DNA of 64,000 nucleotides from contig CAUJNA010003827.1 of NCBI GenBank assembly GCA_963377175.1, positions 997,646 through 1,061,645 on the forward strand, written 5' to 3'. This document shows positions 55,578 through 64,000 of the stretch, one piece after another. How positions within the stretch are numbered: the first letter of the stretch is position 1; each line of letters starts with the position of its first letter. Under the pieces are notes generated by a model. The model ran no database searches. It was not told the DNA's origin and saw only the letters and a program-made list of their open reading frames with translations. The position numbers were made by a program, and so were the translations under genes. This DNA is from Effrenium voratum (taxonomy: Eukaryota; Sar; Dinophyceae; Suessiales; Symbiodiniaceae).

Positions 55578-56552
55578 CTCGGTTGCCGAGAAATTCAAGT
55601 CTTGAGCCTTTTGACTGTTTGAGGGGAACCCAATCAAAAACAACCCATCTGCTCGGACAACAGATTCTCTGATTGTTTGATAGGATGAGGAAAGCCCGAT
55701 CAATGGGGCACACCTTCAAGGCCAGTTGAAGGGATCTGAATCCCGCTGCGGGCGCACGCACACAGGTCATGGGAAGCCATGCTCAAACCGGAATCCGACT
55801 CGCCCTTTCAATGTTGGCCGCCTGTTGTTCCATTCAGCACCGAAAACATATTTTCCGTAGGACATTCCAACAAAGGATTGTCCCGTCTTTTGGCTATGGT
55901 ATTGCAAGATTGGTGACAAGGTTCCTCCGACCAAGTGAACCATTTGTGCTACCACTTGATGCATATTCGCAGCGCCCACAACCTGTTGACGGTCGTGCCA
56001 CTCAGATGGTTTGCTATCCCCGGATCCGAGACTCCTCAAGAGGGAAGGCAAAGTCCCTTCTTTGTTGCGCATCCATGTTGCAACAGTCGCCATCCGTCTC
56101 CTCTTGGCTTTTCAATCACTTGCCCTGAAGCACGTGGAAAACGAGGCTAACCTTTGTCATACTCCCGATTGATGGATTGGGTTGGCGCCAATCCGTCCCA
56201 AGGCCACCAGCTTGGCATGGACCCATGAGAAAGAAAGCACCTAAAGGTCCGAATATCGACCTATGGGCAACTAAGGTACTCCAAAAACTTTTCAGACTCA
56301 CCCATCCCTGCTGTTCTCTGGCAGCTGGGCCACTTCTACTAGTTTTGTCGTTTTCCGTGGCACAACCTAGTGCGTGTGTGTCTGTGTGTGAGAATAGCAT
56401 CGGACCCCGCTACATGCGTGGAAGCCATTCCCTTTTTGTTGGCCTTTGCGTGTATCCCAGCGATGGCACCGAAAAAAAAAAAAAAAAATCGCACCGCTGA
56501 TCAAAAAGAAAAGAACAGCAAAAAAAGAACATCGCACTGCTGATGAATGCGC

Positions 56553-56611
56553 CGGTCTTGAATGACCATGAGGAAGCACTCCTTGCTGATGGCCAGGTTC
56601 TCGTAAATGTC
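56553..56611 (-). CDS. Cation channel exon E
   Basis: Reads DIYENLAISKECFLMVIQD. The GC donor after GACCG leaves CG, which with G of exon F gives DRTVQHL, in frame. The acceptor is ATGCAG|GAC. The phase of the next exon requires the GC donor, good evidence for non-canonical splicing here. Confidence 0.83.
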
Positions 56612-59081
56612 CTGCATCCCCGTTTCACTCTCTGTTTGGAGGTGCGGTTTCTGATCAGTTCCCGTCCGAGCCATCTGCGAACTGATGGAAACAGAGACAG
56701 GACATGGCCCCTACCGGATGGTCCAAACACCCCCCCCCCCCGTTCTCTCGCGGGGGGTCAGGTTCCATGGGGCTAAGAAGCTCCTGGGCCCTTCTGCCGC
56801 GGAGAGGCCCGTGAACCCCCGCGGCCACGGGAAGAAAGGGCACTCCTTTTTTGGTACGTCCTGGGCCCAAGCGCTTTTTGTCATGAGTTCATGTGATTTA
56901 CCCCTCTCTTTTGGTATGAACGATCTTCGAATCATGAACCTCATTCTCGACCCCCTAAACCTCCACCCCTCTTTAAGAGTGCCCTCGGCAAAGCGAGCGT
57001 CGGCCTTAGTAGTGGTTTAGTAGTGGTTTTTGGGCCTCCAAGTGGGGGGGCGGGGAGGTTTACAGAGGGGGGATGAGTTTCATGATCGAAGATTGCACTG
57101 CTGGGACGACAATCCGATGGCTTCCTAGTAGCACAAGCCCGTCTGGCAGTTTTCTGGCTTATCTATCCAAGATGTATCCACCAAGATGTCCAAAGGCTGC
57201 AAGACAATCCTGGAGACCATGCATTAGCTAGGGGCACAGCCGCACAAAGGCTTGCGGAGTTCCCAAGGATCGACAAACCTTTCGCTCTCCTCATCAGTAA
57301 AATGCACGGAAGGCCGGCTGTCCATTTTCAGGATCTCATCCAACTCTCCTCCATCCTCCTGGGAAATGTGCAAAAGACTAGCCACGGCCCATAGTGGATG
57401 ACCGGTGTGGCTAACCTAGCCCAAGTTCAAGCGGAGGTAGTCGCATGCAACTCTCCAATGAACTCTCTCGAATCACAGCGAGTCACAGGCGAATCAGAAG
57501 CATTCCAGGGCAACTTGAGTGACCCCAAAAGCCTCAATATTTAAACCGCACATGAATCACGAGCCGTGTCTCGGAATGGCGCTGACAGAAATGCACCGGT
57601 ACCTATTTGCCCCAGCGCACTGGTCGTCTATCAGCTGATCACCTACGGGGCCACCTGAAAACGCCAACTGCTCAAATCGCGAACCACCTTCAATCTGAGT
57701 GAAATGCAATTCGCATTTGACTGATATCATCCACTTTGGAACCTTCATAATTAATTCGGCTTGGGCATCCAACCACAACCCCCCCCAAACTTGAAACCGC
57801 TATAGCTTTATGGCAATGTCACTCCTGTTTCTCTGCTGTGTTTGTGGCCACCGGCACACAAACACCGGAATGGCACAAGCTGCTGTATGCATGCATAAGC
57901 GAAAGCGCCGTGTATGTGAAGAAAAACGCTCAGTAATGATCGAATTTGCTCAGCGAACACGGATTAGCAATTATTTGCATTAATTAGAGGACTGTTAGTC
58001 ATTGCTAGTTAGAAGTAAGAACAACAGGAGTACTCGGCACCAAGTGTTAGCACCTCTTGCATAACATGTGGCTTAGTAGATTTCTGGACCTTTGCAGGGT
58101 CAAACTGAAAGTGATTGATGGAGCCTGAAAACCCCCCCCCCCCCCAATGCTCAAACATCAAGGCAGGTAAAAAATGCTGTTGAGGTACATTAAGGCTCAA
58201 ACACTGCCCAAGTGATATTTTTGTCTGGGTATGCGCCAGTGCACCTGGATCACTTTTGAGAAGCACATCCCCAAAATCCGACGCGTTGATTGACCCAGGT
58301 CAGCAGTAGCAAAAGCCCTCTGCATGTGTCCTTGCACGTCTTGCGGGGAGTCAAAAAAACGTGTGTTTCGACATCAAGATCTCAAACAGGCCTTTGAATT
58401 TGTCACATAATGGAACCTAAACGCATGGGCAGGAAGTCTTCGGGATTGGAGCCGTGCCCAAATACAGATGAAGAGTTCTCCACGCTAGGATGTGTCGAGG
58501 CTGTTTTCCCAGAGTTGCTAGAACCCCGGCATGAACTCCCCTCGACTCCATTTTAATTACAGGGGAGCATGGATGCTGTTGGGGTCCCAACCCGGACACT
58601 GGTGCCTCCGCTCTGCCCCTATTCTGAAGGGTGATGCTGGAAATGTAAGATGGCTCTGGGGCGTACTACCATGGTCTATAGTAGGGGGTGACTCCCCATT
58701 CTGTTCAGCCATCATTCTTTTCCAAAACCAGCTGTTTCCACTGGTTTTTGGCTGGTTTCCTGCAGCATGCCCAGATCTGAGTTTATTGGTGTCCACAAAG
58801 AAGTCTTCAGGACACCGCGCTGAACCATGAGATGATCTCCCAGTTTTCGGAAAGTGCAAAGGCAGCATCTTCTAGGTCCTCCAGTAGAGAGGTTAGAATA
58901 AGGGTACCAACTTTTTCTGTAGTCTATTTTAGTAGGGGAACTGACTCTCCCAACCAAAAAAGTTGGGAGAGAAGGGGCACCTAGCTGGGGGACCTAGAAT
59001 CGTGGTGTCCTTCATCATCATCCTGGTGTTCCTTTAGTTTCATCAAAAGCTTGTTGCCCATCTTTCCCATGTTTCCCATAC
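56612..59081 (-). other. Channel intron D-E
   Basis: Long C-run at 58131-58145, G-runs near 57047 and 57069, and a type-A element at its 5' end. A minus-strand frame at 57557-57778 looks mildly coding but is unsupported. Confidence 0.5.
58872..58997. mobile_element. Type-A MITE, copy near channel exon D
   Basis: Complete ends with core CTGTAGTCTATTTTAGTAGG. No exact target duplication is visible. It lies in the channel intron just downstream (minus strand) of exon D. Confidence 0.85.
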
Positions 59082-59210
59082 TTTTCCGAGGTCCTTCATA
59101 ATCTTGTGGAAGGACGCAAACTTCTTCAGCAGCTCCCGCGTGGTGCGAGCAATCCGGATCGACTCCCTCGCATGCTGCTCTGCAGTGAGGGTCTCCGTCT
59201 CCTTCGCGGC
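59082..59210 (-). CDS. Cation channel exon D: post-S6 helix
   Basis: Forty-three codons in phase 0 encode AAKETETLTAEQHARESIRI onward to MKDLGK, an amphipathic charged helix directly after S6. Sites are GCTCAG|GCC and AAA|GTATGG. A type-D repeat starts 28 bp upstream of the exon. Confidence 0.85.
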
Positions 59211-59237
59211 CTGAGCAAACTTTGGCGGATTTCTCTC

Positions 59238-59350
59238 GGCTGCCCGTTGTCTGATCCCCGCGAACTTTTGGTGGCTTAAATTCGGAAACCCGACCACAAA
59301 ACACGAGTTGGCGAAAAAGCTAAGGAACCGGACGGCTGGGAACCACGGAG
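59238..59350. mobile_element. Type-D element 28 bp upstream of channel exon D
   Basis: CGGCTGCCCGTTGTCTGATC to GGACGGCTGGGAACCACGG, with TTAAATTCGGAAACCCGACC core. Confidence 0.72.
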
Positions 59351-60346
59351 TTATGACATGATGATTCATGGGGAACTCGATGCAAACCAAATACACGGGG
59401 TCACGCTGGACTGGAATTCTGGGTGAGTCCTTTCCGGGCCATGACCGAAGAAAGTCCATTGAATTACCAGCAGCCCGTAAGCTCGATTTGACTCGTACAG
59501 TTGAATCTTGAATCAGATAATCCTGATTGGACAGGTTGAAGTCCATTCGAAGTGTCTCACTCATGCCCATCCCAAAACCTAGCCTTGATCCAATGCACGC
59601 CATGCTTCATGAAAAACCAATGAAAATTGCAAATCCAACATAACACCCTTTCTACACAGCATCTTCGTTGCATGACCAGCTGTCGAAGCCTGCGAAGCCT
59701 AGATTCCAAGACACAGTTCACCCATTGACGTTTGAACCAGTTCACTCATTGATCTTTAGCTGTACCTTGGCTACAAGGTTTACATAGCTATACACAAAGG
59801 ACCAGAATTGGAGATTCCGAGCCCCACAGTTTTGTGTTTGGCAACCTCTCTCTCTTTTTTATTTTATTTTTTCTGTGAGAAGAATACCTGCTGATCAGGG
59901 TAGCTCCCTCATGAAATGCAAACAACATACTAGTAGGAATAATTGTATTGGACCCCCTTAACAGTAACAGGCGAAACCAGCCCTCACAACACATTGTTCT
60001 TGTGGGGTAGGTGTGCCAAGTATTCCCATCCAATCACACATGTGATTTTGTCTCCAAATGGGGGAACCCCCAAACTGGGTGCTCTCTTCTTTGAAAACAT
60101 ACATCAACCACCTCACCCTGACGGGCCCTCAATCGATGCGATCAGTGCGCGTTTGGTTGGTTGGACGGAAACACCTTGGACATCCAATCGGTTTTGAAAT
60201 TGCGGGTCGCTATGGGCACGCCCTGGATCGCCAGTGACTGAAAAAAATAAAATAACATATCAAATGGCCCCACAATTTTCCAAGCGCCCAAAACACCGTG
60301 GCGAAAACGCGAAGGCGTTCACACCCTCGCCCGCCCGCGCGCGAGC

Positions 60347-60429
60347 CTTCATGGTGATGTCTACGTAAACCGCCAAGATCACGTTAAAAATGCCCATGGC
60401 CACCAGCATGTAGCCTAGTAGCAGAACCC
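60347..60429 (-). CDS. Cation channel exon C: S6 helix
   Basis: Encodes LLLGYMLVAMGIFNVILAVY and VDITMK, the conserved inner-pore helix end (GIFN.I.A.YV). Possible starts are AG|GGG (60429) or AG|GCT (60414). The donor AAG|GC is phase 0 and joins AAKETE of exon D exactly as in the family. Confidence 0.88.
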
Positions 60430-61830
60430 CTGCTCTTGGTTCACGTTGGGTTTGGGGAGCCAAATATATATATATATATATATATGAAATTTAGCAGTTA
60501 ATTGGTTGGATGTCACACTACACCGCAATAAGCAAAATGTAAAATGCTTCCCAACAACAACCATGTGTTTATTCATATGGGAGTGTTCCCCTCCAAAAGT
60601 GGTCTGAATCCCCACTAAAAGGGGACACCTCCCTATTAATCAACCAGGGGTTGATTAATCCGGGATCAACATTACCAGCTTCTCTCGACTCCCGAGCTCG
60701 TCCCGTCAGAAGAATGCGGCTGGATCCAGTCGGGTTGTGGCAGGGTCAGTCCGTTGCGCATTTCTTTCCATGGCTTCATTCGCTGGTGTATCCCTTTCCC
60801 CACATTCCACATCATAAACATGCGCCAAATATGGAAGTTGTGTTCCTACATCCGAATTTGCCGATGTGACAGAGTAATTCGGCCAATTTGTGGGCCAATA
60901 CTAAACTATACCTAGGACCTCCATTGTGTGTAAAATATATTGTTTTTTCAGAAATATCTGCTTTTTCACCCCTGCGAGCGCTTTTCAAATTTGCAAGTGT
61001 TTTTCCTGAATCTTCGATAATTCTGCAACTTCTGCACTCATAATTTTCGTGAAAAAAGCGGATTTTGCCGGTCAAAAAGCGGATTTTGCCGGTCATTGAA
61101 TACGCTGCCCGCTCCAGGAAAACTTTGGAAGGAAGAAAGGCTCCAAAAAGCACTTTTGAATCGAAACGTCGGAATTGAAATGAACGACGGAAATTTGTGC
61201 TTTTTCATCAAACGGCAGACATTTTACACATCGGATGTTCTAGGTATGATATTATGATGGATCTCTCCTGACCCCAAGTAGTGGCTTCTCAGGGAGCCGC
61301 CAAAAAGGCGGAGCCTATCCTTGGACACAAGAGGCCGAAAAGGACCGAAGAAGAAGAAGAAGAAGGGTGGGGATGGTGGGGTCGGGGCGCGTGTTTTTTG
61401 GTTTGCACATGCTGTAATCTTTCCAGGGGCATCCAACCAGGGTTGTGTTTGCCCTGAAAAAGGAGGCAAACGATTGGAGGAAGCCTCTAAGAGGGAATTC
61501 TTAAAACAAATCCAAATCGAATTGCGACTTACAGCCTTACACCTAGCCCAAACGGTCCAAAGCAGTCTTTGATGGTGTTTGAGACTTTAAAGTGAGTCAA
61601 AGTAGCTTTTAAGGTACCAAGAAGCCTTTGGGTTTTCCAATACGGTACTTTTGTATGACTTAGACCAGGCTTGTACCTTTTAACGTCAATGGAGGGAGTC
61701 CTCTCCAATTTGGGAATTGAAAGAACATCCCGAAAGGGCATAGCAATCCAACTTGAAGATATTTACAAAAAAACAAAAACAAATCTTCTAAAAACCATAG
61801 CCTTCTCCATCCTTCTGTCCGGGGGCTAAC
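60430..61830 (-). other. Channel intron B-C
   Basis: Contains the 60486 repeat, a direct repeat AAAAAGCGGATTTTGCCGGT (61055 and 61075), and a (GAA) run at 61348-61365. Confidence 0.5.
60486..60567. repeat. Dispersed repeat pair with 30989-31100
   Basis: AGCAGTTAATTGG, AATAAGCAAAATGTAAAATG and CTTCCCAACAACAACCAT; directly follows an (AT) run. Confidence 0.65.
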
Positions 61831-61907
61831 CACGAAGCACAAGATAAAGGGAATGCCATACTCCGCCGCAAGCAGGGAGGCGATTGGCTGGCCCGAGTCA
61901 GAGTTAC
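61831..61907 (-). CDS. Cation channel exon B: pore to S6
   Basis: Reads NSDSGQPIASLLAAEYGIPF then ILCFV. Joined to exon A it gives TGDCNSDSGQPI, a natural continuation from filter to S6. The acceptor is GGCTCAG|GT. The donor may be GTG|GT (61831) or the upstream T|GC in phase 1, which fits exon C better. Confidence 0.75.
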
Positions 61908-63252
61908 CTGAGCCGGACACAAACAAAGACGACAGATCGGATTCCAAACCCGGCCGCCTGAGACCCTGAGGCCGAAAACGAGGCGCCCGGAAAAAGGGGC
62001 TGCCAGGGTTGCAACAGATGTCGACCAAAATTTGCCGAAAGAGGAAGCAAAGGAGACTTCAGGCCACCCCGGGAGCGGTTGGGAAGAGACCATCTTCGGG
62101 CTTCCCAACCTCCGGGGGTAGGGGGTCCGAATATTTTTCATGGAGCAGCATGCGGTCCTCAAGCTTGCTTTCATACACGGCTTGTGAGTCAAGCTCCAAT
62201 TTACTAAAGTTGGCAAAACCTTTGTGGGTCCCAGCCACCCAATTTGAAGGTGGCACAAGATGTCGATCGTTGATATGGGTCAATCAGGTAGCACCAAGCG
62301 TATGGCCAATGCGCAATGTTTGCTTCCAAATGCCACGCATGCTTCCGCTCCAACGAGTACGCAAATGGACACCCCGGATTTTCGAAGAGGTCTGGTATTT
62401 TGCACCTCCCCACCGGCCCGGCCCAACCTTTCGTGCGTAAACCACTTGGAAAAACCGGCGGATGATATTGGACAATTCCTCCGATGCCCTCGATGCCTCC
62501 TCATGCTCAGAGGCAACCCTCAGGCCTGGACCCGTCAGGTTGCTAAAGTGGTTTGGAGTTGGAGTTGTTTTTTTGCTTTTGTAGAGGGTAAATGGGAAAG
62601 CCTTCCCATTTCACGATTCGGCTCCAAAGCCATTCGAGGAAAGCTGATGTAAGGGGCTGAAAGGCTTCAGTTTTCCGGGATGGGCCCAGCGCGAAACTCA
62701 CAAAAGAGTACAGGGGCGTGTCTCTGGAGGGAAAAAACCTTTCTGGGGCTGGTTGAAAGGACCCCCAAACAGAAAGAACAACATGCCTTTCCGATGTTCG
62801 GGGTCAATTTCATTGCAAAGCCACAGGACTCGCCCTGCAAATTGACAGTTGCCACGTTTACGTGGCACAATTTGGACTCCAAAGCACCCATAGCAGGCGC
62901 TGCCTTCACCACCCTCAGGTTTGGATTCAAGTTGTCTCCGTTGGCATTCCGCTTGCCAGTGCCTGTTTTTTTGTTTTGTTTTTTTTAAGTGCATGAAAAC
63001 ATGCTGGTAGAGCGCCAGAGCGCCCAAGTCCATCAAGGAGTCAACAGTACTATGACTCAGACTGCCCTCTCGGGTCATAGGAAACGAGGAAGCAAGCCCT
63101 ATGAACCATCCCCTGCTGGGAGGCGATCCCCAGACTCTTGAGCATTCCCCAAGCGCTTGAAAATCCCGACTCCAAGGCCCGCAAGATCCCGGTGCCATGA
63201 CGTGCCGTGATTGAAAGCTAGAGATTCTGGCGCTTCATCGATCCGTGCCAAC

Positions 63253-63368
63253 CGATTTCCGGCATCGAATCCAGATGGTGAGGGCTGTCCAGACCACATG
63301 CAGTACTCCCAACGGCCAAGTCAGCTTTCCCCCCCTCATGAACAGCGTGGCAATCGCACCCACCAGGA
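63253..63368 (-). CDS. Low-confidence exon candidate between channel exons A and B
   Basis: An open frame with LVGAIATLFMRGG and WPLGVLHVVWTALTIWIR between CTCAG|TC and TCG|GTTGGC. It is hydrophobic and membrane-like, but channel exons A and B join in frame without it. Confidence 0.25.
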
Positions 63369-63583
63369 CTGAGGATCCGCGCATTTTTGGATTGCAAACA
63401 CACCTCTGTGCTCTGACACGGGATTGAAAAACAAAAACATGTATCAATCAACAAGGGCTTATACACCCCAAATGAACATGCACCCCCACCCCGCAAAAAA
63501 ATAGCGGGTTTCTTAGAGAAGTCTCGTTTTGAGGAACCCATCTTTGGGGTTCCATAGAGTGTCCTGGGTTCCCACCAAAGCAC

Positions 63584-63679
63584 AGTCTCCGGTGAAGCAC
63601 CGGAAGGCGGTGAACATAGAGTCCGGGACAGAGGCGAATTGCTTCTCCAGCCCCAGAGCAGTCGTCCTCGCATTGTTGC
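63584..63679 (-). CDS. Cation channel exon A: pore loop
   Basis: Encodes EKQFASVPDSMFTAFRCFTG, the pore helix and filter region (F.SVP.SM.T.FRC.TGDC) of alveolate voltage-gated channels. The acceptor CTCGTCAG|GC is pyrimidine-rich. The GT donor GACT|GT leaves one base, completing a cysteine codon with exon B. The frame is open further upstream to the edge of a type-A element at 63750, so the start may be earlier. Confidence 0.85.
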
Positions 63680-63749
63680 CTGACGAGGTGGACCCAAACG
63701 CCTCCGGAAAAAAACCGCTCAGCAAGGACAGAAAGCCACCGGAACCAGT

Positions 63750-63895
63750 CTAGGTCCTCCAGTGGAGAGGTTAGAATAAGGGTGCCCGATGTTTTTCTGT
63801 AGTCTATTTTAGTAGGGGAACCAAATCTCCCAACCAAGAAGAGGGTTAAGAAGGGGCACTGGACCTAAAAAAGGGTAAAAGGGCACTGGACCTAG
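63750..63895. mobile_element. Type-A MITE, copy near channel exon A
   Basis: Complete element with a duplicated right-end segment; flanked by the 4-bp duplication CAGT. Read on the minus strand its last bases CCTAG could act as a splice acceptor for the open frame that follows. Confidence 0.87.
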
Positions 63896-64000
63896 CAGTT
63901 GGACCACCTGCGGCCAAAGTCCTCAGAAACGAAGCCAACTAACAGCCAACTTTTTAGACGCCCTGCGCACACACGGTGTGGTGTGTGGTGTGTGGTGTGT

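Overview
This 64-kb window looks like nuclear DNA of a dinoflagellate. Four things point that way. (1) One intact 653-residue PPR protein has the ISACEKGGQWQQAL-type repeat that I know as typical of dinoflagellate PPR proteins. (2) Coding sequence otherwise occurs as very short exons (about 50-130 nt) scattered over tens of kilobases. (3) Most inferred introns start with GC (a few perhaps GA) rather than GT and end in AG. (4) The introns are packed with short terminal-inverted-repeat elements and very long microsatellites. I cannot name the species.

Layout. Two large genes lie head to tail on the minus strand. The upstream gene (63.7 to 48.6 kb, running off the right edge) is a voltage-gated-type cation channel: pore loop, S6 helix, cytoplasmic helix, EF-hand and coiled coil. 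Nine of its exons were found; almost all of their reading phases join. The second gene (about 47.5 to 7.3 kb) encodes a CER1/WAX2-like fatty-acid-hydroxylase-superfamily protein. Its exons carry, in the order known for that family, GHCNFE, YHSLHH, VVFLGHGHGLYS, RWWMLPL, GVKYLGLAHLNK, VVHGNTLTAAA, AGSTSKIGRA and WILGKW. One or more exons after YHSLHH, the first histidine cluster and part of the C-terminus were not located. Candidate exons at 6.4 and 5.6 kb may be its 3' end or another gene.

Nested genes. The intronless PPR gene (15.1-17.0 kb, same strand) sits inside an intron of the CER1-like gene. A small plus-strand gene (three joinable exons at 35.9-36.5 kb, function unknown) sits inside another intron; its first exon is duplicated 4.3 kb downstream.

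The rest is intronic or intergenic. It holds at least seven families of short interspersed elements. Three of them (ends CTAGGTCC, GAGTCACAATC and GGCTGTGGGTC) show 4-bp target-site duplications. There are also a 73-bp tandem repeat, a ~200-bp tandem repeat, an ~800-bp A/C-only tetranucleotide tract, long CA, CAAG/CAGC, TTG, CTGT and AGT arrays, and a perfect 34-nt inverted repeat. I saw no tRNA, rRNA, CRISPR array, spliced-leader gene or recognisable transposase. All exon calls come from reading frames, family motifs and splice-site phase; no alignment or RNA evidence was available.
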